From: Myxococcus stipitatus
GTDB lineage: Bacteria > Myxococcota > Myxococcia > Myxococcales > Myxococcaceae
Assembly: GCF_038561935.1 (NCBI RefSeq)
Contig: NZ_CP102770.1
Coordinates: 9,238,001-9,302,000, forward strand
Length of the DNA: 64,000 nt
Direction of reading: 5' to 3'
Below, piece by piece: positions 47,240 through 55,557 of this stretch. Made by a program: the position numbers and the translations under genes. The notes under the pieces were generated by a model, which saw only the letters and a list, made by a program, of their open reading frames with translations, did no database searches and was not told where the DNA came from. Numbering within the stretch: position 1 is the stretch's first letter; every line of letters starts with the position of its first letter.

Positions 47240-48412
47240 TCAGCTCCGGCCGAAGACGATGCGCTCGTCGCCCAGCAGCCGGGTGACGGCGCGCAGCGCC
47301 ACCAGCGCCACCGCGACACTGGACGCCGAGGCGAGGAGGAAGGGCAGCGGCCGGAGCATCTCGCCGCGCAGCACCTCGCCCGCCAGCAACTCCTGTCCCA
47401 GCACCGGCACCGCGAACATCCACAGCTCCGACTTCATCGGCATGAGCGACAGCACGACGCCCGGCGCCATGGGCACCATCATCAGGAGGTTCAGGTAGAG
47501 CTGCGCCTCCTTGAAGGAGCGTGCGTAGGTGGACACCCACATCTGGGCCGCCGAGGCCGCCAGCGTCAGCGGGAGCACCGTGACGAGCATCACGCCGATG
47601 AAGGCCGCATCCGGGTGGACCGTCACGCCCAGGTCCTCCAGCGGCGCGCGCTTGAGGGCCAGGACGAAGCCCATCATCGTCACCACCGTCGCGAACACCG
47701 ACATGACGACGGTGGCCGCCCACTTGCCCAGCACCACCACGCCCCTGGGCGCGGGGTTGAGCAGCAGGGGCTCCAGCGAGCCGCGCTCGCGCTCTCCCGC
47801 CAGCGCGTCACTCGCGAGCTGGAGGCCCCCGGCGAAGGTGACCATCACCAGGAACAGCGGCACCATGTTGAGCCACTGCGCCGCGCTCTGGGCGGGGGTG
47901 GCCAGGTCCGCGTCCGCCACGCGCACGGCCATGGCGAGCTCCGGCGAGACGCCGCGCGCGTACAGCCGCTGGCTCCCCACCTGTCCCGAGTACGCCTCCA
48001 GGAGCCTGCGGGCCCGCTGCACGGGCATGAGGGCCGCGCGCCGCGAGCTGTCCGCCACCAGGCGCACCTCCGCCGTGTGTCCCTGGGAGAAGTCGCGGCC
48101 GTAGTCCTCGGGCACCACCAGCACCATGTCGAGCGCGCCGTCGCGGACGCGCTCCTCGTAGTTCTGGGGGGCCTCCTTGAGAATCGCCCCCTGCCGCTCC
48201 AGGAAGGCCATCAGGCTGGGCGCATGCTCGCGCCCCACCACGGCCAGCTCCACCGGCTGGTCCCTGCGCATCATGGACGCCACCATCTGCAGCGTCAGGA
48301 GCGTCATCAAGGGCCCCAGCACCGGCAGCATCATGACGGTGAGCAGCGAGCGCTTGTCGCGCAGATGGTCCCGCATCTCCTTGCGAAAGACCGTACCGAC
48401 CTGGCGTCTCAT
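47240..48412 (-). CDS. ABC transporter permease, NatB-like
   Basis: A 390-residue ABC-2 permease with six or more membrane helices: one at the N-terminus (LLTVMMLPVLGPLMTLL), then a large extracytoplasmic domain, then five or more (WLNMVPLFLVMVTFAGGL, VVMSVFATVVTMMGFVLAL, VMLVTVLPLTLAA and others). The signature KEMRDHLRDKRSLLTVM and GERERGSLEPLLLNPAPRG fit the NatB/YhaP group of sodium or drug exporters. ATG 48412 overlaps the stop of the ATPase gene (ATGA), so the two are coupled. Confidence 0.93.
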   Translation of the reverse strand: MRRQVGTVFRKEMRDHLRDKRSLLTVMMLPVLGPLMTLLTLQMVASMMRRDQPVELAVVGREHAPSLMAFLERQGAILKEAPQNYEERVRDGALDMVLVVPEDYGRDFSQGHTAEVRLVADSSRRAALMPVQRARRLLEAYSGQVGSQRLYARGVSPELAMAVRVADADLATPAQSAAQWLNMVPLFLVMVTFAGGLQLASDALAGERERGSLEPLLLNPAPRGVVVLGKWAATVVMSVFATVVTMMGFVLALKRAPLEDLGVTVHPDAAFIGVMLVTVLPLTLAASAAQMWVSTYARSFKEAQLYLNLLMMVPMAPGVVLSLMPMKSELWMFAVPVLGQELLAGEVLRGEMLRPLPFLLASASSVAVALVALRAVTRLLGDERIVFGRS

Positions 48413-49143
48413 GACGTCAACCCCTGCTCACTGCCGATGGTCGCGACGAAGGCTTCTTCCAGGTTGTCCTTGCCGGTGCTCGCACGCAGCGCGTCCGGCG
48501 TCCCATCCGCCACCACCCGCCCGCGCGCCACGACGACGATGCGCTCACACAGCGCCGCCACCTCCTGCATGACGTGGCTGGAGAAGACGACACAGCGCCC
48601 CTCGTCCCGCAGCCGCCGCAGCAGCGTGCGCACCGCGCGAGTGCTCATCACATCCAGCCCGTTGGTGGGCTCGTCCAGCAGGACATTGCGAGGTCCATGC
48701 ACCAGCGCCCGCGCCAGCGCCACCTTCACGCGCTCGCCCTGGCTGAAGCCCTCCACGCGCCGGTCCGCGATGTCCTTCATGTCCAACAGGTCCACCAGCT
48801 CGTCCACGCGCTTGTCGAGCGCCGCGCCGGACAGCCCGTGCAGCTCGCCGTAGTAGCGCGCGTGCTCACGAGCCGTGAGCCGAGGGTACAGGCCGCGCGC
48901 ATCCGGCAGGACGCCCAGCGCGCGCCGCACGTCCTCGGGGCGAGTCACCACGTCCACGCCATCCACCGTCGCCGAGCCGCCATCCGGACGCACCAGCGTG
49001 TAGAGCATGCGCAGCGTCGTCGTCTTGCCCGCGCCGTTGGGGCCCAGCAGGCCCGTGATCATCCCGTCCTCGGCGGTGAAGGACACATCCTCCACGGCCG
49101 TCACCTTCCCGAAGCGCTTGTGCAGGTTCGTCGCTCGAATCAT
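48409..49143 (-). CDS. ABC transporter ATP-binding protein, NatA-like
   Basis: A 244-residue ATPase; ATG 49143 (MIRATNLHKRFGKV). Walker A GPNGAGKTT, signature FSQGERVK, Walker B NVLLDEPTNGLD and switch His (SSHVM) are complete. It is the partner of the downstream permease through a 4-base overlap. The Q-loop-near motif LGVLPDARGLYPRLT fits the sodium/drug-resistance class. Upstream 13 bp away is the alpha/beta hydrolase gene on the same strand, which may be co-transcribed. Confidence 0.95.
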   Translation of the reverse strand: MIRATNLHKRFGKVTAVEDVSFTAEDGMITGLLGPNGAGKTTTLRMLYTLVRPDGGSATVDGVDVVTRPEDVRRALGVLPDARGLYPRLTAREHARYYGELHGLSGAALDKRVDELVDLLDMKDIADRRVEGFSQGERVKVALARALVHGPRNVLLDEPTNGLDVMSTRAVRTLLRRLRDEGRCVVFSSHVMQEVAALCERIVVVARGRVVADGTPDALRASTGKDNLEEAFVATIGSEQGLTS

Positions 49144-49156
49144 CGCGCGCTCCTCC

Positions 49157-50659
49157 TCAGGGCACGGAGCCGGCGAAAGTCGTGAAGAGCGGAGGCCGGG
49201 ACACCTTGCCCCCACACGAGGTCTTCAGGTTCGCCACGCTGCCCTGCGCCACCACCTCCGCCATCAGCGCGCGCACGCAGGCGACGCCCTGGGTGTTGTG
49301 GCCCACGCCCGGCGACACCACGTGCAGGCTGTTCTTGAGCGTGCGCATCGCCTCCTCGCCCCATGACGGCGGCGTCACCGGGTCCAGCTCTCCGGAGAGC
49401 AGCAGCGTGGGCACGTCGGAGACCACGGGCTGGCGGAAGTCCGGAGGCAGCGTCGCGCGAGGCCAGTCCGCGCACAGGGCCAGCGTCTCCAGCCCCATGG
49501 AGGAACCGAACCACGTCCCCTTCGACTCGCGCTCCACCGCCGCCGCGTCGAAGAAGGGCGCGTCCTCCGCGCAGACGACGGCGAACTGGAGCCCCCGGTT
49601 CAGCGACTTCTCCAGGCCCCCCATCCCCAGGCTCAACGCGACGAAGGGCGCCCAGTCATCCCGCGTCACCCGGTCCAGCATCAGCGGCACCAGCGAGGAC
49701 GACTCCGCGATGTAGAGCTGCTGGAACACGCCCCCCAGCAGGGCCTGTCGCGAGACGACCATCTCCTCCAGCACGCCCGTGCGAGGGTGCGCCACCTTCA
49801 CGCGCGCGGGCGCCTCCGCGAGCTTCGCCAGCAGCGCCTCCGTGCGTGCGCGCAGCGCGGGGAAGCTCTTCTCGCAGGACGCGTCCTGCTCGCAGTGGGC
49901 CAGGAGCATGTCCACCGCGCGCTGTGCATCCCGCGGCATGTACAGCGGAAGGGTCAGCCCCATGGGCGCCACGCCATCGAGGATGGCGGTGCGCACGCGC
50001 TCCGGGAACTGGCGCATGTACACCAGCGCCGCGCGCGTGCCGTAGGACACGCCCCAGAGGTTGAGCTTCTCGTACCCCAGCGCCGCGCGCACCTCGTCCA
50101 GGTCCGCCATGGCGATGGGCGTGGTGTACTGCCGCACGTCCGCGTCCCAGTGCTTCCGGCACTCGCGCAGGCGCGCCATCGTCGCCGTGTCGTCGAAGTG
50201 GGCGGACAGCCCCGCCTCCTCCCCCGCGAACTCACACTTGAGCGGACTGCCCTCGCCGGTGCCCCGCATGTCCACCAGCACGATGTCGCGCTGGCGACGG
50301 ATGCGCTCCACCCCGCCCAGCATCATCCCCGCCTGGGTGGCCGCCTGCCCGGGGCCTCCCACCAGGAACACCAGCGGGTCCGGCTGCGGCTGGGCCGCCA
50401 GCGCCGGCACCACCGCCACCCGCAGCGCCAGCTTGCGTCCCGCCCGGGCCGCGCGGTCCTCGAAGACCTCATGTGTGCCGCACAGCGCCGGAGTCGCCAA
50501 GCCCTCCAACCGGCAGGGCTTCAGCTCCAACGTGCGCCGCGTGGAGCCCGAGCTCCCCTGGGAACAGGACGCCAGCACCACCGCCATGAGCCCAAACATC
50601 CAGCCGCGTCGAACGCCACGGGTGATGTGGACCCCTCCATTGGATAGCGGACTCTTCAT
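49157..50659 (-). CDS. Alpha/beta hydrolase, TAP-like secreted peptidase (lipoprotein)
   Basis: A 500-residue exported hydrolase. ATG 50659 has a GGGGGA stretch upstream; ATG 50599 is an alternative that shortens the basic region of the signal. The lipobox is VVLASC (Cys about 32). The fold follows the tricorn-interacting/proline iminopeptidase group (PF00561 plus TAP C-terminal domain). The nucleophile elbow is LWGVSYGTRAAL (Ser about residue 203), Asp lies in LLLSGELDPVTPPSW (about 430) and His in VSPGVGHNTQG (about 458). A HGG-like oxyanion GGPGQAATQAG precedes. It may release amino acids from peptides at the cell surface. Confidence 0.9.
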   Translation of the reverse strand: MKSPLSNGGVHITRGVRRGWMFGLMAVVLASCSQGSSGSTRRTLELKPCRLEGLATPALCGTHEVFEDRAARAGRKLALRVAVVPALAAQPQPDPLVFLVGGPGQAATQAGMMLGGVERIRRQRDIVLVDMRGTGEGSPLKCEFAGEEAGLSAHFDDTATMARLRECRKHWDADVRQYTTPIAMADLDEVRAALGYEKLNLWGVSYGTRAALVYMRQFPERVRTAILDGVAPMGLTLPLYMPRDAQRAVDMLLAHCEQDASCEKSFPALRARTEALLAKLAEAPARVKVAHPRTGVLEEMVVSRQALLGGVFQQLYIAESSSLVPLMLDRVTRDDWAPFVALSLGMGGLEKSLNRGLQFAVVCAEDAPFFDAAAVERESKGTWFGSSMGLETLALCADWPRATLPPDFRQPVVSDVPTLLLSGELDPVTPPSWGEEAMRTLKNSLHVVSPGVGHNTQGVACVRALMAEVVAQGSVANLKTSCGGKVSRPPLFTTFAGSVP

Positions 50660-50805
50660 GTGTGTCCCCCGACTATAGAACGTGACGGGGAAAGGCCGAT
50701 TGCCAGCGCGCCGGCCCTCGCTTCGCGGTACACCTTGCGGCCAAGAATCCCCCGGAACGCGCGGGTGTGAATCCCACGCGGGAAGGGCCGTCTGGTGATA
50801 CGCCC

Positions 50806-51648
50806 ATGCCCACGATGAAACGCGCCGCCCTCGTCCTGGTTGCCCTCACCTTCACCACGCTCAGCGGCTGCGCCGCGCTGCAGAGCGCCCTGAAGAGCGC
50901 CTTCAAGAAGCCCACCCTCACCTTCAAGACGGCCCGGCTCTCCAGCGCCTCGCTCTCCGACGCCACCGTCGACCTCGTCTACGAGGTCAACAACCCCAAC
51001 GGCTTCGGCCTGGAGCTGGCGTCGGTGGACTACGCCTTCTTCGTCGAGGGCAAGCAGGTGGTGGCGGGCAAGCCGCGCAAGGGCCTGGACCTCAAGGCCA
51101 ACGGCCGCAGCGAGCTCGTCTTCCCCGCCAACGTGAAGTTCGCGGACATCGCCCCCGTCGTGGAGACCTTTCTCAACAAGGACCAGGCCGCCTACAAGGC
51201 CCAGGGCAGCGTCGGCGTCCAGACGCCCATCGGCGTGTTGTCCTTCCCCCTCCAGAAGGAGGGCACCTTCGACGTCCCCAAGATTCCCCAGGTCAGCTTC
51301 CAGCAGCCGCGCATCACCAGCATCAACCTCACCAGCGCCACGGTGGAGTTCCCCCTGGCCATCACCAACCGCAACAGCTTCCCGCTGCCCGTCGCCGGCA
51401 TCACCGGCGCGCTCAAGGTCGCCGGGGCGGATGTGGGCACCCTGTCCACCGGCAACCTGGGCATGCTCGACGGCAGTGGGACCAAGCAGGTGTCCCTGCC
51501 GCTGACCATCCACTTCGCGCGCGCCGCCTCCGCCGCCATGGCCCTGCGCTCGGGGGGCAACGCCAAGTTGAGCCTGGACGGACGCCTCACCTCGGACGCC
51601 CAGTCCGTGCCCCTCAACCTGAACCAGCTCGTCAACATCGTGAAATGA
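50806..51648 (+). CDS. LEA type 2 (WHy-domain) lipoprotein
   Basis: A 280-residue protein with a lipobox (LTTLSGC). ATG 50806 (MPTMKRA) or 50815 is the start; a longer GTG frame at 50767 is less likely. Two WHy/LEA-2 repeats follow: the first starts [32 protein letters not shown] (about residue 55) and the second [28 protein letters not shown] (about 185). The NPN and NRN motifs are characteristic. LEA-2 proteins are linked to desiccation or stress; bacterial ones are common surface lipoproteins. It is divergent from the hydrolase gene, with about 145 bp between the two. Confidence 0.9.
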   Translation: MPTMKRAALVLVALTFTTLSGCAALQSALKSAFKKPTLTFKTARLSSASLSDATVDLVYEVNNPNGFGLELASVDYAFFVEGKQVVAGKPRKGLDLKANGRSELVFPANVKFADIAPVVETFLNKDQAAYKAQGSVGVQTPIGVLSFPLQKEGTFDVPKIPQVSFQQPRITSINLTSATVEFPLAITNRNSFPLPVAGITGALKVAGADVGTLSTGNLGMLDGSGTKQVSLPLTIHFARAASAAMALRSGGNAKLSLDGRLTSDAQSVPLNLNQLVNIVK

Positions 51649-51698
51649 CGGCTGTCCGGGCGCCGGGCGGGCGGAAGTCCACCTCCCGGTTGTTCCAG

Positions 51699-51726
51699 GG
51701 CGCCCTAGCCGTTACGGTTGGGCGCC
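51699..51726 (+). terminator. Hairpin in the LEA-panD gap
   Basis: GGCGCCC (51699-51705) pairs with GGGCGCC (51720-51726), followed by TTTC. It lies 50 bp after the LEA-2 stop and only 16 bp before the panD ATG, so it is either a terminator read through into panD or part of the panD leader. No riboswitch is recognised. Confidence 0.6.
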
Positions 51727-51742
51727 TTTCGGGACACACGCC

Positions 51743-52135
51743 ATGAGCCGCATCCTCTTCAAGTCCAAGATCCACCGCGCGACGGTGACGCAGGCCGACC
51801 TGGATTACGAAGGTTCGGTCACCATCGACCGCAACCTCCTCCACGCCGCGGACATCGTCCCGTATGAGAAGGTCGCCGTCTGGAACGTCACCCGCGGAAC
51901 CCGACTGGAGACGTACGCCCTGGAGGGTGAGCCCGGCAGCGGCGTCATCTGCATCAACGGCGCCGCCGCGCACCTCAACCAGCCCGGGGACGTGGTCATC
52001 CTCGCCACCTTCACCGAGGTGGAGGAGTCCAAGGTCCGCGACTGGAAGCCCACGGTGGTGTTCGTCGACGGGAAGAACCGCATCGTCCCCGGGCGCACAG
52101 AAGAAGTGCCGGGCCCCGCGCGACGGAGCGCGTGA
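51743..52135 (+). CDS. panD: Aspartate 1-decarboxylase
   Basis: A 130-residue pyruvoyl enzyme converting L-aspartate to beta-alanine for pantothenate and coenzyme A. The self-processing site is DYEGSVTID, with Gly24-Ser25 where cleavage yields the pyruvoyl group. [12 protein letters not shown] at the N-terminus (Lys9), [27 protein letters not shown] and [18 protein letters not shown] are typical. Length matches the family. The only pantothenate gene in the window. Confidence 0.98.
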   Translation: MSRILFKSKIHRATVTQADLDYEGSVTIDRNLLHAADIVPYEKVAVWNVTRGTRLETYALEGEPGSGVICINGAAAHLNQPGDVVILATFTEVEESKVRDWKPTVVFVDGKNRIVPGRTEEVPGPARRSA

Positions 52136-52236
52136 GACGTTTGCCCGCCTTTCGCGGCGGCTTTTCCCTCCGCGTGCCTTTTGCCATGCTCGGCCCTCCA
52201 TTACCGGGGGCCCCTGGCCCCGGAGGCAACACCACG

Positions 52237-52680
52237 ATGAGGCGGATGTGGGTGGGAGCCAGCGTGCTCGCGCTGGGGCTCTCTGGCTGTACGGGCGTGG
52301 GCTCCTTCCGGCCCAACCCCAACGATGAGGACCCGCTCTACGGAGCCATCCCCGTCGTCCGCGCGCCTTCGCAGACGCGCTGCGCGGGCCACGGCAAGTC
52401 CTCCGTGCGCGCCCACTGCGACGACGCGCTCTACCTGGCCACCGAGTACACCCGCCGCCTCTCCGTGGGCGACGAGGTCTGCCTCGAGGGTGGCTACGGC
52501 GAGGAGCCGGGCTCCGCGTGCAAGGCCCGCGCGGCCGTCATCGACACGTCCCCCAACCAGGTGAAGCTCGAGGTCCGAGGGGCCAAGCCCGACTCGCGCT
52601 GGTTCAATGTGGAGATGCGCCACGCCTGGTATGAAGAAGGCGCGCTCGTGGACCTCTACCTCGCCGAGCGGGGTTATTAG
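52237..52680 (+). CDS. Lipoprotein, unknown function
   Basis: A 147-residue lipoprotein: ATG 52237 with GGAGG upstream, then lipobox ALGLSGC (Cys about 17). The longer frame to 52132 would overlap the panD stop. The mature domain has three or four Cys (QTRCAGHG, AHCDDA, EVCLEGG, SACKA) and a beta-rich C-terminal half (AVIDTSPNQVKLEVRGAKPDSRWFNVEMRHAWYEE). No known family seen. It is 100 bp after panD and 17 bp before the EcsC-like gene, which may be co-transcribed. Confidence 0.82.
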   Translation: MRRMWVGASVLALGLSGCTGVGSFRPNPNDEDPLYGAIPVVRAPSQTRCAGHGKSSVRAHCDDALYLATEYTRRLSVGDEVCLEGGYGEEPGSACKARAAVIDTSPNQVKLEVRGAKPDSRWFNVEMRHAWYEEGALVDLYLAERGY

Positions 52681-52697
52681 ACGACAGGAGGGACCCG

Positions 52698-53327
52698 ATG
52701 GCCTTCTACGACAGCGTGGCGGAACGCCTGGCCTTCATGAAGAAGCTGACCCCGGCGGAGCTCAAGAAGCTGGGCTCGGCGAGGCTGTCGGACATCGTCC
52801 TCCAGGAGACAAAGCGCGCCCGGGTCCGGGTGGCGGAGCTGGAGAAGCGCTACCCCCGGGCGGAGGTGCGGGAGCTGGCCCAGCGGCTGGTGGACGAGAA
52901 GAAGAACCTGGCCAGCATGGTGGGCGGCGTCAGCGGCGTCTTCGGGCTGGTGGCCCTGCCCGCGGACCTGCTGTTCATGGCCTATCTCCAAATCATCCTG
53001 CTGACGGACGTGGCCACGCTCTACAAGGTGAACCTCAAGAGCGAGCGCGCCCGGGCGGAGATGCTGGACCTGTTTGGTTATGCCAACGGCCTGGGCCCCT
53101 TGCAGCGCTCCAGTCCCAAGGTGCTCGGGAAGCTGGCGGCGATGCTGCTGGAGAAGGGCGGCCTCCACACCCTGGGCAGGGCCATGCCGCTGGTGGCCGC
53201 GCCCATCACCGCCTACTTCAACAACCAGCACATCCAACGGGTGGGTGAGCAGGCGGTCCGCTTCTACGAGGGCTTCGACAAGGCCCACGCCAAGGCCCGG
53301 GCCCAGCGCCATCAGCAGACCGGCTGA
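52698..53327 (+). CDS. EcsC-family protein
   Basis: A 209-residue protein with a GGAGGGA ribosome site. The EcsC pattern is seen: an N-terminal helical stretch (LAFMKKLTPAELKKLGSARLSDIVLQETKRARVRVAELEKRYP), a hydrophobic pair of helices (MVGGVSGVFGLVALPADLLFMAYLQIILLTDVATLY) and a C-terminal LVAAPITAYFNNQHIQRVGEQAVRFYEGF block, which includes the NN..I...G..A..YY-like signature. EcsC is linked to protease or secretion functions in Bacillus, but the family's activity is unknown. Confidence 0.85.
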   Translation: MAFYDSVAERLAFMKKLTPAELKKLGSARLSDIVLQETKRARVRVAELEKRYPRAEVRELAQRLVDEKKNLASMVGGVSGVFGLVALPADLLFMAYLQIILLTDVATLYKVNLKSERARAEMLDLFGYANGLGPLQRSSPKVLGKLAAMLLEKGGLHTLGRAMPLVAAPITAYFNNQHIQRVGEQAVRFYEGFDKAHAKARAQRHQQTG

Positions 53328-53488
53328 CGCCCGGCTCGGAAAAAAGTCTTAACGCTACCGATATGACTTCTTCGCCAGGGCGTTCCCGTTTCCAAGCGGG
53401 GGCGTGAATCCCCAGCCATGGCGGGCGACCGTTCAGCCTGTCCCACATGCTGACGGGGACGCATCGCCCGGGAGACGGAGGCACGAAG

Positions 53489-54058
53489 ATGTCCGAGCTT
53501 TCGGTGGAAGTGCGGGTCCAGGTGGCGCGGTTGCGGAACCTCATCATCGACGTCGCGCGCTGCGGCGCCCTCGGCAGCCCCATAGGTTCCCTGCCGCACC
53601 ATGAGCTGGACCCCATGGAAGTCCAGGCCATCTGGTGGCTGAAGGCGGAGAGCCTGCTGCCCGTCAATGTCCTCGCCGACCGCCTGGGCGGCATCGCCCT
53701 GCCCCGCCTCAGCCGGCTGTTGGACCGGCTGGAGGACGCCAAGCTCGTCCAGCGCGAGCGCTCCGTGCGGCATGATCGCCGTCGGGTGCGCGTGCGCCTC
53801 ACGGAGCAGGGACGGGCCCTGGCGGAGAACGCGGACTCGGTGGTGCAGGAGCGCATGGCGCGGCTCCTCATGCCCCTGGGCGGCGAGCAGCGCAGCGCGC
53901 TCATCGACCTCCTGGAGGGCTGGGTGGAGGCGCTGGGCTGCTGGAACCGCGCGGAGGAGATGGCCGCCGAGGAGTCCGACGCGGACGCCGCCCGCGCGGT
54001 CCATCGTCCCCGGCTCACCGCCGTCGAGGACGTGGGCGTCACCGCCAACGCGGCCTGA
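53489..54058 (+). CDS. MarR-family transcriptional regulator
   Basis: A 189-residue winged-helix protein. ATG 53489 follows GGAGGC; a longer frame to 53447 has none. The DNA-binding part reads LPHHELDPMEVQAIWWLKAESLLPVNVLADRLGGIALPRLSRLLDRLEDAKLVQRERSVRHDRRRVRVRLTEQGRAL, with the MarR wing (DRR.V.V.LT..G). The C-terminal helix pair forms the dimer. Ligand unknown. It lies upstream of and convergent with the DUF4340 gene. The 53328-53450 leader contains an AAAAAAGTCTTAACG stretch that could be its promoter; an autoregulatory site is not certain. Confidence 0.93.
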   Translation: MSELSVEVRVQVARLRNLIIDVARCGALGSPIGSLPHHELDPMEVQAIWWLKAESLLPVNVLADRLGGIALPRLSRLLDRLEDAKLVQRERSVRHDRRRVRVRLTEQGRALAENADSVVQERMARLLMPLGGEQRSALIDLLEGWVEALGCWNRAEEMAAEESDADAARAVHRPRLTAVEDVGVTANAA

Positions 54059-54072
54059 CGCCCCTCCCCGCG

Positions 54073-55536
54073 TCACTGAGAAGCGGCGCGAAGCTGTTCC
54101 TCCAGTTGGCGCCGCAGCTCCGGCGGCAGCGACTCCAGTCCCTGGAGCGACGGCGGAGGACGCCGCTTGAAGAGCTCGACACCCTTTGCGAGCTGCTCTC
54201 TCACGCTCTCGGACACCGCGTAGGTGAAGCCGTCCACGGAGCCGCGAGCGTACAGCTCGGGGCTTCCCTCCCGTGCCCCTGGCACCGCCTTGCCCAGCCA
54301 GAGGCGCCGGGGAGGCGCACCCTCCAGGGTGAGCTCCACGTGCGTGGAGGGTGACGCCAGGCCGGACGCAGCCTCCGTCACCGCGCCATCAATGAGCCGG
54401 GTGCCCCGGAGGTCTCGCAGCCAGGACAGCCGCGCGTCCACCTGCGCCGGCTCGAAGTCGAAGCCCTCGGGGAGTCGGGCCGGCTCGGTGAGCTTCCACG
54501 CGCCGCCGTCCTTCACGGCGACGACCCGCTGCCCGCCCACCTGGAGCAGCAGCCGCGTCACCTTCCCTGGCTCGAAGTCGAGGAGGCGCAGGTCTCGAAA
54601 CTCCTCCAGGCGCGGGCGCAGCCGGGCGGCGGACGCAGCGGCGAGGAGATAGACCTGGGTCTCGCCCTCCACCCTCGCCGCGACGGTGCCATCCGCCTCG
54701 CCGGGCTCGGCGTCCAGTTGGAGCACCCACTTGCGTCCCTCCTTGAGCTGCACCTCCACGCGGTCGTGCGCGCCGGAGAACCGGGCCTCGGCGGCCTTCG
54801 CCGCGTCCGCGTCCAGGAAGTCCTGGGCGTGGAGGCTCGCGAGCTGCTGGACGAACCGCCGCGCGGCCTGGCCATCGAACCGGAAGCCCTCGGGCGTCGT
54901 CCCATCCACCAGCTTCCAGGCCCCGTCTCCGGCGCCCGCCTCCAAGGTCCACCGCCCGCCCTCCTTCGCGTGGAGGACCAGCTTCGACACGTCCTCGACG
55001 GCCAGGTCCATCACCCGGCGCTGGCGCCAGTCCTTGAGGTCCTTGCGCACGCTCCAGTCCAGCGGCCCGGGCTGCGCGAAGACGTCATCGCGTCCCGGCT
55101 GGCGCAGGTACACCCCGCCGTTGCGGGAGGCCTTGCCGAGCACGTACTCCACGGCCGGCCCGCCCTCCTGGACGACCTTGACCTTCAACCCCTTGGCATC
55201 GTCGACCTCGAGCTCCGCGTGGCGCTCGGCGCGGTCGGTGACGAAGTCCGGGTGGCGCACCTCCTTGAGCCGCTCCAGCGCGCCCGCCACCAGGGCGGTA
55301 TCCGCCGGGTGCTTCACATCGGGCTTCTCCGGAGCGGACACGAACCAGCGTCCGGACTCCTTGCGCAACACGGCGGCGCGGGCGCCCGACAGCTCCAGCG
55401 CCGTCACGCGCGCCGGGTCCAGCGTCACCGGCTCCAGCTTGTGGACTCCCACGCTGACGCGCGGCTCGTGGGTGGCGAACACCAGCACGAGCAGCACCGC
55501 GAACGCGCCCAGGGCAATGAGCGTTCCTCTCTTCAT
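54073..55536 (-). CDS. DUF4340 protein of a Gld-like ABC operon
   Basis: A 487-residue protein with one N-terminal membrane anchor (LIALGAFAVLLVLVFA), then a large extracytoplasmic region of repeated DUF4340 modules. The module signature is KLE..TLDPARVTALELSGARAAVLRKESGRWFVSAPE and later DLAVEDVSKLVLHAKEGGRWTLEAG and DFEPGKVTRLLLQVGGQRVVAVKDGGAWKL, three strand-rich copies. It lies 21 bp after the GldG-like gene and ends the operon. DUF4340 proteins usually accompany ABC-2 transporters of the Gld type; role unknown, probably a periplasmic partner. Confidence 0.92.
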   Translation of the reverse strand: MKRGTLIALGAFAVLLVLVFATHEPRVSVGVHKLEPVTLDPARVTALELSGARAAVLRKESGRWFVSAPEKPDVKHPADTALVAGALERLKEVRHPDFVTDRAERHAELEVDDAKGLKVKVVQEGGPAVEYVLGKASRNGGVYLRQPGRDDVFAQPGPLDWSVRKDLKDWRQRRVMDLAVEDVSKLVLHAKEGGRWTLEAGAGDGAWKLVDGTTPEGFRFDGQAARRFVQQLASLHAQDFLDADAAKAAEARFSGAHDRVEVQLKEGRKWVLQLDAEPGEADGTVAARVEGETQVYLLAAASAARLRPRLEEFRDLRLLDFEPGKVTRLLLQVGGQRVVAVKDGGAWKLTEPARLPEGFDFEPAQVDARLSWLRDLRGTRLIDGAVTEAASGLASPSTHVELTLEGAPPRRLWLGKAVPGAREGSPELYARGSVDGFTYAVSESVREQLAKGVELFKRRPPPSLQGLESLPPELRRQLEEQLRAASQ

Positions 55537-55557
55537 GGCACTTTCCTCGGCTCCGCT

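Noticed and set aside
45557-48853. A plus-strand frame of about 1100 residues across the DUF2804 and NatAB genes
   Set aside because: Antisense shadow; it crosses several well-supported minus-strand genes and has no recognisable domains.
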